Assembly: GCA_965221725.1 (NCBI GenBank)
Contig: OZ244909.1
Span: 2,418,001-2,482,000, forward strand
Direction: 5' to 3'
DNA: 64,000 bases
From: HK1 sp965221725
Lineage (GTDB): Bacteria; Pseudomonadota; Gammaproteobacteria; HK1
A program made the position numbers and the translations under genes. Positions 25,902 through 35,157 of the stretch are shown piece after piece; position 1 is the stretch's first letter; every line of letters starts with the position of its first letter. The notes beneath the pieces were generated by a model that was given only the letters and a program-made list of their open reading frames with translations, ran no database searches and had not been told where the DNA came from.

Positions 25902-27206
25902 TCAGCAATCCAGGGTCGTCGTTCGCTCCCACTGCGTGAGGTGCCGGGAGTATTCGTCCCACTCCTGCATCTTGAGCCTGACGTAGGGGGCGGAGAAGGC
26001 ATCACCGAGCGCCGCCTTGAGCGCCCGGTCCCGGTCGAAGGCGCGAACGGCGTCGAGGAGGTACAACGGCAGTCGGCGCGCACGCACCTTGCGGCCCTCC
26101 GCGTACATGTCGATGTCGCTCGGCTTGCCGGGGCTGCGGTCGTTGTCGACGCCGTCGAGCCCGGCCGCGATGATGCCCGCGTGCAGCAGGTAGGGGTTCG
26201 CCGCCCCGTCGGCGAGGCGCAGTTCGAACCGGCCCGGCTCCGGGATGCGCACCATGTGGGTGCGGTTGTTGCCGGACCAGGTGACCGTGTTCGGCGCCCA
26301 CGTTGCCCCGGACGCGGTGACCGGGGCGTTGATGCGCTTGTAGCTGTTCACACACGGGTTGGTCAGCGCGCAGAGCGCCTCCGCGTGGTGCAGCACCCCG
26401 CCGAGGAACCGGCGGGCGAGCGTCGAGAGCCCGAGCCCGTCGCCCTCGTCGAGGAAGAGATTCCGGTTCGTCTCCGTGTCCCACGCCGAGACGTGGGCGT
26501 GGCAGCCGTTGCCGGTGAGGTGCGCAAAGGGCTTCGGCATGAACGTCGCACGCAGTCCGTGCTTCTCCGCGATCGATTTCACCATGAACTTGAAGAACGC
26601 ATGGCGATCCGCGGTGACCATGCAGTCGTCGTAGTCCCAGTTCATCTCGAACTGACCGTTGGCGTCCTCGTGGTCGTTCTGGTAGGGCCCCCACCCGAGC
26701 GCAAGCATCGCGTCGCAGATCTCGGAGATGACGTCGTAGCGGCGCATCAGCGCCGACTGGTCGTAGCAGGGCTTGGCGTCGATGTCGCGGAGGTCCGAGA
26801 TCGCATCCCCCGCAGGGTCGATGAGGTGGTATTCCGCCTCCACCCCGGCCCGGACCACGAAGCCCCTCCCCGCCGCCGCGTCGATCATCCGCGCCAGCAC
26901 CCGACGCGGGGCCTGGTCCACGGGCGCGCCGTCCATCACGAGATCGCCCGCCACCCATGCCACCTCCGGCTTCCACGGGAGCTGGACGAGGCTGGACGTA
27001 TCGGGCACGGAGAACATGTCGGGATGGGCCGGCGTCATGTCGAGCCAGGTCGCGAAGCCCGCGAAGCCGGCCCCGTCTTCTTCCATCGCTCCCGCCGCCG
27101 AGGCCGGAACCAGTTTCGAGCGCTGCGTGCCGCGGAAATCGGTGAAGTTGAACAGGAAGTACTTCACGCCATGCTGCTTGGCGAATGCGTCGAGCTTGCC
27201 GGCCAT
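25902..27206 (-). CDS. Glutamine-synthetase-family ligase (GlnT / GmaS-like)
   Basis: A protein of 434 residues of the type III glutamine synthetase group. The start is fixed by GGAGGAG ahead of ATG. Family motifs are the glutamate-site GVEAEYHLI (about 120-128), NANGQFEMNW region (EDANGQFEMN), the ATP-binding NGCHAHVSAW and the RIPEPGRFELRLADGAANPYL stretch near the C-terminus. This group includes GlnT and gamma-glutamylmethylamide synthetase, which ligates methylamine to glutamate; sequence alone does not separate them. A divergent carbamoylase gene shares its upstream region. Confidence 0.85.
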   Translation of the reverse strand: MAGKLDAFAKQHGVKYFLFNFTDFRGTQRSKLVPASAAGAMEEDGAGFAGFATWLDMTPAHPDMFSVPDTSSLVQLPWKPEVAWVAGDLVMDGAPVDQAPRRVLARMIDAAAGRGFVVRAGVEAEYHLIDPAGDAISDLRDIDAKPCYDQSALMRRYDVISEICDAMLALGWGPYQNDHEDANGQFEMNWDYDDCMVTADRHAFFKFMVKSIAEKHGLRATFMPKPFAHLTGNGCHAHVSAWDTETNRNLFLDEGDGLGLSTLARRFLGGVLHHAEALCALTNPCVNSYKRINAPVTASGATWAPNTVTWSGNNRTHMVRIPEPGRFELRLADGAANPYLLHAGIIAAGLDGVDNDRSPGKPSDIDMYAEGRKVRARRLPLYLLDAVRAFDRDRALKAALGDAFSAPYVRLKMQEWDEYSRHLTQWERTTTLDC

Positions 27207-27329
27207 CGGTGTTCTCCTCCGTTGTGCGCCGGATCCTGTCGGATACGTCGTTCGGTGGTGGGCGGACTCGAGGTCGGGCCATCCCCGCCCCGGAATCCGG
27301 CTTGTTTTCGCAAGACGCCGGGAGTCTAC

Positions 27330-27344
27330 TGGCACGATGGATGC
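27330..27344 (+). promoter_or_regulatory. Possible sigma-54 promoter upstream of the carbamoylase gene
   Basis: TGGCAC, five bases, then ATGC gives the spacing of a sigma-54 promoter (ten bases between the GG and GC elements) with one mismatch in the -12 element. It lies 34 bases before the ATG at 27378. Nitrogen-related neighbours make sigma-54 control plausible, but a single match of this quality can arise by chance. Confidence 0.35.
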
Positions 27345-27377
27345 CCGCGATACCGGTTGAACACAAGGAACCCCGCC

Positions 27378-28322
27378 ATGTCCCGTCGTCTCGTGGCTGC
27401 CGCCGCCCAGCTTGGCCCCATCCAGCGCACGGATTCGCGCGAGAGCGTCGTGCGGCGCCTCGTCGACCTGATGCGCCAGGCCGCGGCCCGCGGATGCCGG
27501 CTCGTCGTCTACCCCGAGCTTGCGCTCACCACCTTCTTCCCGCGCTGGCTCTACCAATCGCAGCCCGAGATCGATGCCTGGTTCGAGCCCGAGATGCCGA
27601 ACGCCGCGACCCGGCCGCTCTTCGACGAGGCGAGGCGGCTCGGGATCGGGTTCCACCTCGGCTACGCGGAGCTCTGCGAGGAAGACGGAGCAACGCGACG
27701 TTTCAACACCGCGATCCTGGTCGGTCCCGACGGCGCGATCGTGGGCAAGTACCGCAAGATCCACCTGCCCGGCACCGCCGATCCCGTCCCGGGCGCACCG
27801 TTTCAGCACCTGGAGAAGCGCTACTTCGAGGTCGGCAACCTCGGCTTCCCGGTGTGGCGTGCGCATGGCGCCATCGTCGGCATGTGCATCTGCAACGATC
27901 GCCGCTGGCCGGAGACGTTCAGAGTGATGGGGCTCAAGGGCGCGGAGCTGGTGGTGCTCGGCTACAACACCCCGGACTTCAACATTCACACCGACGAGCC
28001 GAAGCACCTGCGCATGTTCCACAACCACATCACCATGCAGGCGAATGCCTACCAGAACGGTTGTTGGTTGATCGCGTCGGCCAAGGCCGGCCGCGAGGAC
28101 GGGTTCGGGCTCATCGGAGGGTCGTGCATCATCGCGCCGACCGGGGAGCTCGCGTCGGTGGCAATGACCGAAGACGACGAACTGATCACCTGCGATATCG
28201 ACTTCTCGCTCGGCGAATACATCCGGCGCACGGTGTTCAATTTCGCCATGCACCGCCGCATCGAGCACTACGGAATCATCACCGAGCAGACCGGCGTGGT
28301 CGCAAGCCCCGAGAACGGATAG
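27378..28322 (+). CDS. N-carbamoyl-D-amino-acid amidohydrolase
   Basis: A nitrilase-superfamily enzyme of 314 residues. The catalytic triad is complete and sits at the same positions as in the characterised carbamoylases: Glu47 (VYPELALTTFF), Lys127 (GKYRKIHLPG) and Cys172 (CICNDRRWPE). It should release ammonia and CO2 from N-carbamoyl-D-amino acids, the last step of D-hydantoin breakdown. No hydantoinase is nearby, so related N-carbamoyl substrates such as beta-ureido compounds are possible. AAGGA precedes the ATG. It is divergent from the glutamine-synthetase-family gene. Confidence 0.88.
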   Translation: MSRRLVAAAAQLGPIQRTDSRESVVRRLVDLMRQAAARGCRLVVYPELALTTFFPRWLYQSQPEIDAWFEPEMPNAATRPLFDEARRLGIGFHLGYAELCEEDGATRRFNTAILVGPDGAIVGKYRKIHLPGTADPVPGAPFQHLEKRYFEVGNLGFPVWRAHGAIVGMCICNDRRWPETFRVMGLKGAELVVLGYNTPDFNIHTDEPKHLRMFHNHITMQANAYQNGCWLIASAKAGREDGFGLIGGSCIIAPTGELASVAMTEDDELITCDIDFSLGEYIRRTVFNFAMHRRIEHYGIITEQTGVVASPENG

Positions 28323-28532
28323 TCGCCCCGCCGGCACCGGGTCGATGGTCCGGCCACCACGATCCGGCGCACCGTGCGCCGCGCCTCCCCCTGACCGACC
28401 GGCTCCGCCAGCCCCTGCCGTGCAGCCCTCACCTCCCCCGCTGGCGGGCTGAAAGTGACATGGACGTACGATCCGGACCCGCTCAGGGCAGTGCGTCCGC
28501 CCTTCGTTGACTCTCGGTGCCGTCCGACATAG

Positions 28533-28982
28533 TTTCCTCCAACCGGTGGTTCCCGGCCGAAGCCGCCTTCTCGGGCCCGTTCGACGCAGACCGACTGGGC
28601 AGTGCTGAACCCGGATGCGGCCGAGCGCGAGAAGTTGGCCGCGGCCGGCTTCAAGGTGGCCGAGGTCGATACTTCGGCGTTCGGCAAGAAGGAGACGCAT
28701 GTCGCAAAGGCCGCGATGCTGCCATTCTTCTACGGGCTGCATCTGGGCATGGACGTCCCGGAGGACGACATGTACCGGATTCTGATCGCCATCGAGGAGA
28801 ACCTGGACGAGCTTGCCACCGTCGACAAGGCGTTCAAGCAGATCCAGGCGGGCATGGCCCACATGCAGCGCCGCGGCGTCGAGGCGGCGGTGAACCTGGT
28901 GCCGGTGCACCCCGGCCTTGCGCGGTACATGCGCGAGCGGGGGGTGTGGGACGCGGCGTGGGATTCGCGGGTCGCGCAGTAG
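28533..28982 (+). pseudogene. TAXI-family TRAP solute-binding protein, C-terminal fragment
   Basis: The frame is open from 28533 (after a TAG at 28530-28532) and encodes about 149 residues resembling the last third of a TAXI-type TRAP binding protein: a DVPEDDMYRILIAIEENLDEL stretch followed by VNLVPVHPGLARYMRERGVW, the family's usual end. Full-length members are about 320 residues and have a signal peptide; neither the N-terminal two thirds nor a signal is present upstream. No ATG precedes the homologous part. It is best read as a truncated remnant, and its permease neighbour is damaged too. Confidence 0.7.
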
Positions 28983-29180
28983 GAACCATCTTGTTGTCGG
29001 GCGGCGGGCGCGGGGACGGACCCGCGGACCGATGCCGCGCTCGCTCCGCTCCGTTGACCGCCGTGCGCGGGCCGCGGTGATTCAGCCACCAGGCCACGGC
29101 GACCGTCCGAAAGCCGCCGGAGCGAACCGGGGATGGGGCACCTCGCCGCCGAGTTCATGGACGTCGGGGGGCCGTGATCG

Positions 29181-30824
29181 ATGAACACCCCGGTTGCTCC
29201 CGGTTCTCCGCCCCATCGTCCGGTGGTCGAGACGCTCTACCTCGTCACCGCCATCGCGTTCTTCGTCTGGCTGCTGTGGTACTACCTCACGACCGAGGGC
29301 GGGCCGACGCTGCTCGCCTTCACCCCGGTCCCGGTCACCCTCGTGCTGTTCACGCTGGACGCGCTGCGCAAGGACGAGCTGTATCCCTCGCTCGGCCCGA
29401 TCCCCAACTACATCATCGCCGCCGTCTACTGCGGGTTCTCGATCACGGTGTCGGTGTACATGTTCGTCGAGTTCGAGGCGCTCGGCACCGTGCGCGCCGG
29501 CATCTGGGACCCGGCCGACCTGTGGCTCGGCGGCCTCATGGCCCTGCTGGTGATGGAGTACGCCCGCAAGCGCTACTTCGTGCTGTTCGTGCTGAACATC
29601 GCCCTCATCCTCTACGCGGTCTACGGGAGCGCGGTGCCGGGGCTGTTCAACCACCCGGGGCTTTCCTGGAAGCGGGTGGTGGCCTCCATGAGCGTGGAGG
29701 ACAACACCGGCATCTTCTCGTCGCTGCCGCAGCTCGCGTCGACCCTCATCGGGTCGTTCGTGCTGATGCTGGCGGTGCTGCGCGCCTTCGGCGTCGTGGA
29801 CTCGATCCCGCGCGGCGCGTCGCGCATCGCGGTGCGCTCGCGCTACGCCCTGCCGCAGGCCGCGGTGGCGGGCTCCATGGGGGTCGCGGCGGTGAGCGGC
29901 AGCGGGGCCGCCAACGCGGTGACCACCGGCTCCGCCACCATCCCGGCCCTGATCGGCGCGGGGATGAAGCGCGAAGACGCCGCATCGGTGGAGACGGCAG
30001 CGTCGCTCGGCGGCCAGCTCATGCCGCCGATCATGGGGATCTCCGCGTTCCTCATGGCGGAATTCCTGGACCGCAGCTACTTCGACGTCGTCGCCCGCGG
30101 CTACGCACCAGCGGTTGTCTACTTCCTCGCGGTGGCGCTCGGCGTCTACCTCATGTCACATCGTCAGCGGGGGTCGGTGACGGCGGTGACGGTCGAACCG
30201 ATGGCCGGGCTCGACTGGGTCCGTATCGGGGCGTTCCTCGGCGTCGTGTTCGGGCTCATCGGGCTCATGGCATTGCTGCACCTCGCGCCGATCTTCGCGG
30301 CGCTGTACGTGTTTGCCGCCATCGGGAGCGCCCTGCTGCTCATGGAGGCGGTCACCGTCTTCCGGGCTCGGGGCCTGGGCGGGGCCCGAACCCTGGGCGG
30401 GGCCCTGCGGCGCTTCGTCGACATCTTCGCCTTGATGACAGCGGAGCTCACCCTGCTGCTTGCGACCCTGTCGATCCTGACCGGCGCCTTCGTCACCACC
30501 GGCGTTCCACCCAAGGTCGGCTTCATCCTCGTGGAGGCGGCGTCCATCAACCTGTTCGTGATGGTCCTCGTGGCGTTCCTGTTCGGGGCGCTGCTCGGCA
30601 TGGGGCTGCCCCCCGCGCCCACCTACATCCTGACTGCGCTGGTCATCGCGCCGCAGATGATCAAAATCGGGATCGACCCGTGGCCGGATGTCCATCAGTG
30701 GCGCATCCGTCTCGGCGCCGGCGATCCGGGCTCCGTGAAGTACGAGATCCAGGGTCATGGCCCGCTCTTGCCGGCCGGGAACCCGCCGCCCCGTGCGCCT
30801 GGAACCGAACCGATCCGAACCTGA
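29181..30824 (+). pseudogene. TRAP transporter fused permease (DctQM), 3' truncated
   Basis: A protein of 547 residues that follows the TRAP 4TM/12TM fused-permease pattern for about 490 residues: membrane helices throughout, GAANAVTTGSATIPALIGAGM and ETAASLGGQLMPPIMGISAF in the first half of the large subunit, and MGLPPAPTYILTALVIAPQM. After DPWPDVHQ, where the family continues into an HxFVFYFA-type helix and several more helices, the sequence turns into hydrophilic, Pro/Gly-rich residues. The last third of the large subunit seems deleted. With the fragmentary binding-protein gene upstream, this looks like a decaying transporter. Confidence 0.7.
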
Positions 30825-31355
30825 GTCGTCATGGGCGTTTGCTCGTGAGTCGGATCCAACCTTGCCGGGTTGGTTGGTGGCTCCGATCCGTCATGGGCGG
30901 CCGCCTGCGGACCGGACCCGTTCGCGACGGCGCAGCAGGGCGCAGGCTGACGGCCCCGGAACGTTCGTCGGTCATGGTCGCCCACCTCCTGGCCTCGATA
31001 CATCGCCGCATCATGCCCCGATCTTTGCGCGACCAAGCGGGCCCCTTTTCCGCCACGCGGCGGTGCCGCGTGGCGCCGGCCGGCCCGAATCCGCAGGCGC
31101 CACTCCCCGCCGCGCAACGGACCGATATTGTCCCCTTCGCGCACTGAAACGCCAGCGGATTCCAACTGCCTTTCGGCTGCTTTCCGGGCCCGGGTTCGGA
31201 GCGCGTCGCCGATAAGTGAAATGCCTGGTTGTCGAAAGAATTCCCGATAGCTTGTGAAGATCGGATGTGATTAGATTTCTACGAAGGTGGGACTGGAATT
31301 GCGTGGCCGTACCCGACGCAGGCCCATGTCCCCGGGATCGAAGGAGGACGGACAG
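30825..31355. other. Intergenic stretch between the TRAP remnant and the GPP34 gene
   Basis: About 530 bases with no convincing gene on either strand. It includes an 11-base-pair perfect hairpin (31051-31075). The part just ahead of the GPP34 gene (about 31210-31290) is AT-richer and probably holds its promoter. Confidence 0.5.
31051..31075. other. Perfect GC-rich hairpin
   Basis: CGCCACGCGGC and its exact reverse complement flank a GGT loop, an 11-base-pair stem. No run of T follows on either strand, so it is not a standard terminator. Function unknown. Confidence 0.7.
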
Positions 31356-32009
31356 ATGAAGCTGCGATTCGCCGAGGAAATCACGCTCCTCATGCTCAAC
31401 GACGAGAACGGGGAGTTCGTGCGCGTACCACACTGGTCGATGCAGTGCGCCTACGCGGCTGCGGTCTTGATGGACTTGGCGCTGGAGCACCGGATCGATA
31501 CCGATCCGAAGCGACTCCTGCTGCTCGATCCCACGCCGGTCGGGGATGATCTGCTCGATCCCGTGCTTGAGCAGATCGGAAAGTCGACAGAGACGTACGA
31601 TGCCCGCTACTGGATCGACAACCTGGCCGAGCGTGCCGAGGAGATTCGGGAGAAATCCATCGCCCGACTCGTCGGACACGGCATCCTGAAGCGCGAGGCG
31701 GGTCGGTTTCTATGGGTGTTCGAGTCGCGGCGCTACCCCATCGTCGACGGCGAGCCCGAACGCGAGGTGAAGCTGCGGATCATGGAGGTGCTGTTCGGCA
31801 ACGACATTCCGGACCCGCGCGATGTCGTTCTGCTCTGCCTCGTGAACTCGTGCGGCATCCTCCGGGAAGTGCTCACCGACCGGGAGCTGGAACGGGTCTC
31901 CGGGCGCATCGAGCAGGTAAGCAGACTCGACCTGATCGGCCAGGCGATGTCGAAGGCGGTCTGGGACATCCATTCCTCGGTGACGCACGCCCTGCATCCG
32001 AGCTTCTGA
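31356..32009 (+). CDS. GPP34 (Golgi phosphoprotein 3-like) domain protein
   Basis: A protein of 217 residues starting MKLRFAEEITLLMLNDENG, which matches the GPP34 family start (L-x-E-E-hydrophobic). Helical stretches such as CAYAAAVLMDLALEHRID and ARLVGHGILKREAGRFLWVF also fit. The start is supported by AAGGAGG seven bases upstream. Eukaryotic GPP34 proteins bind phosphatidylinositol-4-phosphate; bacterial members are of unknown role. It stands alone on the plus strand between a TRAP remnant and a convergent VOC gene. Confidence 0.88.
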   Translation: MKLRFAEEITLLMLNDENGEFVRVPHWSMQCAYAAAVLMDLALEHRIDTDPKRLLLLDPTPVGDDLLDPVLEQIGKSTETYDARYWIDNLAERAEEIREKSIARLVGHGILKREAGRFLWVFESRRYPIVDGEPEREVKLRIMEVLFGNDIPDPRDVVLLCLVNSCGILREVLTDRELERVSGRIEQVSRLDLIGQAMSKAVWDIHSSVTHALHPSF

Positions 32010-32213
32010 CCCGGAAATTTCACGGGCCCTTGAATCGGAGCCATCCGCCGCACGAACGGTTCCCCGATCCTCGCCGAGAACCAGCGGAAAGCGCGGACCA
32101 GGGACGGGTACGGAGGCTGCCAACGCGGGGTGGCCGGCTCCGGGCGGAGGGTGCCGGGATCGGCCGTACCTCCCGCCGCCGTCGTGGGTCGCGGAGCGGC
32201 GCCTGCCGCCGTA

Positions 32214-32687
32214 TCAGGGCGCCATGCCCTTCTTTCGCAGTTCCTCCACCGCCTCGTCCGTCTTGCGCAGATGTTCGAGCCCCATGCCGCGCAGCACATG
32301 GTCCGCCTTGGTGAACTGGATGTTGGTGTAGGTGGTGATCTCGACCCGGTTGCCCCAGGGGTCGAGAAAATCGAGGAATCTGCCGCCCAGAAGCTCGACC
32401 CCCATCTCCGCCAGGGTTCGGCGCGCGAGCTCCTTGTCGTCGACTGCGATGCCGAAGTGCCGGTTGTCGTCCGGGCCCTGCCTGCGTCCCCGGGAGAAGT
32501 TGATGAACTGATCGCCGAAGTAGATGAAGGCGGCGTCCTCGCTGCGGGCGCTGATCTCGAACTCGAGGAACCGGCCGTAGAAGTCGAGCGCTTCGTCGAT
32601 GTCGCCGACTTCCAGGGCGATGTGATTGATGCCGACGGCTCGGGCCCTGGGCGCAGCCTCGGGGGCAGGGTGCTGGTTGCCGTTCAT
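32214..32687 (-). CDS. VOC-superfamily (glyoxalase/bleomycin-resistance fold) protein
   Basis: A protein of 157 residues with one glyoxalase-type domain: INHIALEVGDIDEALDFYGRFLEFE (about 20-44) and the later LDFLDPWGNRVEITTY (about 104-119), whose His and Glu are likely metal ligands. The C-terminus has an added charged helix ending in EELRKKGMA. Substrate unknown. It lies 28 bases downstream of the cysteine synthase gene on the same strand and may be co-transcribed with it. Confidence 0.85.
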   Translation of the reverse strand: MNGNQHPAPEAAPRARAVGINHIALEVGDIDEALDFYGRFLEFEISARSEDAAFIYFGDQFINFSRGRRQGPDDNRHFGIAVDDKELARRTLAEMGVELLGGRFLDFLDPWGNRVEITTYTNIQFTKADHVLRGMGLEHLRKTDEAVEELRKKGMAP

Positions 32688-32715
32688 GATGGTCGGATGG
32701 TCCCGTGCAGGCCCT

Positions 32716-33627
32716 TCAGCCCCAGACGTCGGTGCTGAGATAACGCTCGCCGGTGTCGGGCAGGATTGCGAGCAGCGTCTTGCCCCGCGATTCCTCGCGC
32801 CGGGCCACTGCGAGCATGCCGGCCACCGCCGCCCCGCAGGAGATCCCGCTGAAGATGCCTTCCTTCTCGGCGAGGAAGCGCGCCGTGCCGAAGGCGGCCT
32901 CGGTGGTGATGGGGACGATCTCGTCGTAGCTCCCGGTGTCCAGGGTATCGGGGATGAACCCGGGCGCGGTGCCCATGATCTTGTGCTTGCGGGCGACGCC
33001 CTGCGAGAGGATGGGCGAGTCGGCCGGTTCGGTGGCGACGATGCGCAGCCCGGGGATGCGATCGCGCAGGCAGTGGCTCAGCCCCGAGATCGTCCCGCCG
33101 GTGCCCGTCGTGCATACGAGCACGTCGAGGTCCGTCCCGAAGTCGTCGAAGATCTCGTCCGCGGTCTGCCGGTGCGATGCCGGGTTTGCGGGGTTGTAGT
33201 GCTGGCCCACGAAGAAGTACCCCCTGTCCTTCTCAAGCCGGCGGGCTTCCTCGATCGCGCCCACCGTCCCCCTGTCGGCGGGAGTGAGGATGATCTCGGC
33301 GCCGTAGGCGGTGAGGATGCGCTTGCGTTCCTCGCTCATGTCCTCGGCCATGACGAAGACCGCCCGGTAGCCCTTGACCGCCGCGACCATCGCGAGCCCG
33401 ATGCCGGTATTGCCCGATGTCGGCTCCACGATGGTCATGTCGGGGGTGAGGACGCCGCGGCGCTCCGCGTCCAGGATCATGTTGAGCGCAGGACGATCCT
33501 TGACCGACCCGCCCGGGTTGAAGCTTTCGAGCTTCACCCAGAGCGCGCCGGCAAGGGTGTCTTCCACCCGGTTGAGCCGAACCACCGGGGTGTGGCCGAT
33601 GGTGGCGAGGATGTTGTCGCAGCGCAT
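32716..33627 (-). CDS. cysK: Cysteine synthase (O-acetylserine sulfhydrylase)
   Basis: PLP enzyme of 303 residues that makes cysteine from O-acetylserine and sulfide. Lys43 in NPGGSVKDR is the PLP lysine, TSGNTG is at 70-75, the phosphate-binding GTGGT loop at 175-179, and SGISCGAA near residue 270. Length and motifs fit CysK/CysM; CysM cannot be ruled out. In a sulfur oxidiser this provides cysteine from sulfide. It is followed by the VOC gene. Confidence 0.94.
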   Translation of the reverse strand: MRCDNILATIGHTPVVRLNRVEDTLAGALWVKLESFNPGGSVKDRPALNMILDAERRGVLTPDMTIVEPTSGNTGIGLAMVAAVKGYRAVFVMAEDMSEERKRILTAYGAEIILTPADRGTVGAIEEARRLEKDRGYFFVGQHYNPANPASHRQTADEIFDDFGTDLDVLVCTTGTGGTISGLSHCLRDRIPGLRIVATEPADSPILSQGVARKHKIMGTAPGFIPDTLDTGSYDEIVPITTEAAFGTARFLAEKEGIFSGISCGAAVAGMLAVARREESRGKTLLAILPDTGERYLSTDVWG

Positions 33628-33870
33628 GCCTACAGTAGAGGCTTCGGCGACGCCATCGTCAAGTCGCGGAACCGCCGCAGCCGGGGCATGGGCTTGATAT
33701 CGTCGCCGCCCGCGTCGGCCGGTGGGGGCAGCGCCTCACCTTGAGGTTCTGCCTGGTATCTCCGGCCTGCGTGCACGGGCTCCCCCGAGGCCGCAGGAGT
33801 CGAAGTGGGGCATCACCGAACGGTTCGGGCCGCGCCGACCGGCCGAGGTTCGTCGTCGTGACGGGCCGCC

Positions 33871-34938
33871 TCAGTCGAACAGCGGCAGCCGCACCGTCTC
33901 CCCGGTGCGCGCGGAGAGGCTTACCGCGTCGGTCCACTCCATGTACTTCACCGCGGTCGTGAAGTCGGTGTGGGTCACCGGCTCCAGACCGCGCACTGCG
34001 TTGACGAACTCCTCCTCGACCCGCCAGCCGCCGGCCTTCTCGGGCGCGATGTCGACTTTGCGCAGCCGTTTGTTGCGGCGCCGGCCTGCCCACAGCGCCG
34101 GCGGAGATTCGTCGTTGCCGCCTTCGGTGATCTTCAGCGTCCCGTCCGTGCCGTAGAGCGCAATCGACGTCGGCGGTGCGTGGCCCTCGACGGTGGTGAC
34201 CGAGCACCGCATTTGCCCGCCCTGGGCCAGGCGGCAGAGCACGTCGACGTGGTCCGGGATCTCCATCGTCACCCGGCGGCCCTCGGAGTCGGTGCGGTGC
34301 CGGACTACGCTCTGCGCGAGGGCGGTCACCGTGGAGGCGGGCCCCACCCAGCGCATCATCGCCTCGTACCAGATCCCCAGCGTCATGATGTTGTTGCCGG
34401 AGAGGTCGCGGTGGTGACGCCAGTGCGGCGGAGCCTCCCAGGCGGGAAAGTCGCTGCCGAGGGTGACGTGGGCGTCCACCGCCACGAGATCGCCGATGTA
34501 GCCGTCGCCGATCATCTCGACGATGGTCCGGTCCAGAGCGAGGGTGTGCGGCGCGGGCACAATCTGCGCGATGAGGTGGGGGTTCGCACGCGCGGTGTCG
34601 AGCATCTCGTGCGCCTGGGACGCGTTCATCGCCATCCGCGCTTCGCAGAGCACGTGTTTGCCCTCTTCCAGGGCGGCGATGGTGACCGGCGCGTGCAGAT
34701 ACGGCCACGTGCCGATGCACACCGCGTCGATGCCGTCGTCCTCGACGATCTCGCGCCAGTGATCCGCGACCCGCGGGATCCCGAACTCGTCCGCCGCGCG
34801 CTGCCCCGATGCCCGCGAGCGGTTGGCGACGACGACGACCTCGACCCCCGGCTGCTGACGCAGCCCCGGAATGTGGAACTTCCTTGTGTTGGCTCCGGCA
34901 CCGACGATTCCGACCCGAAGCACGGACGGCTCTGCCAT
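33871..34938 (-). CDS. Gfo/Idh/MocA-family oxidoreductase
   Basis: A protein of 355 residues with an N-terminal Rossmann fold (RVGIVGAGANTRKFHIPGL at about 8-26) and a C-terminal substrate domain. Where the family has Glu-Lys-Pro after the central strand, this protein has CEARMAM, so the usual catalytic lysine is not obvious. Substrates in this family are sugars, inositols and related compounds; none is indicated here. A divergent phytanoyl-CoA-type dioxygenase gene starts 219 bases away. Confidence 0.88.
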   Translation of the reverse strand: MAEPSVLRVGIVGAGANTRKFHIPGLRQQPGVEVVVVANRSRASGQRAADEFGIPRVADHWREIVEDDGIDAVCIGTWPYLHAPVTIAALEEGKHVLCEARMAMNASQAHEMLDTARANPHLIAQIVPAPHTLALDRTIVEMIGDGYIGDLVAVDAHVTLGSDFPAWEAPPHWRHHRDLSGNNIMTLGIWYEAMMRWVGPASTVTALAQSVVRHRTDSEGRRVTMEIPDHVDVLCRLAQGGQMRCSVTTVEGHAPPTSIALYGTDGTLKITEGGNDESPPALWAGRRRNKRLRKVDIAPEKAGGWRVEEEFVNAVRGLEPVTHTDFTTAVKYMEWTDAVSLSARTGETVRLPLFD

Positions 34939-35157
34939 GACATGAGACTCCTGAAGTTGAACGGTCAGCCCGGAATTTCCGAGTCGGGGCAGTGTATCGC
35001 GATGTCGCGCGGATGCGGCGATCGGCTTGCGCTCGGGTCGAGTGCAAGCCTATAACGACAGCGACCGGCCGCTTTCCCGACACCGCTCGGGGTGATTTCG
35101 AGGCATGCTCCGGTCTGGCGGTACCGGCCGGATGACAACCGGGAGAGGTCGCAGGAA

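Noticed and set aside
25902..28910. A minus-strand open frame of about 1,000 codons
   Set aside because: Only 25902-27206 has glutamine-synthetase-family motifs. The upstream part is antisense to the carbamoylase gene and the TAXI fragment.
31051..31075. Intrinsic terminator
   Set aside because: The hairpin is strong but has no T run after it on either strand, and no gene ends next to it.
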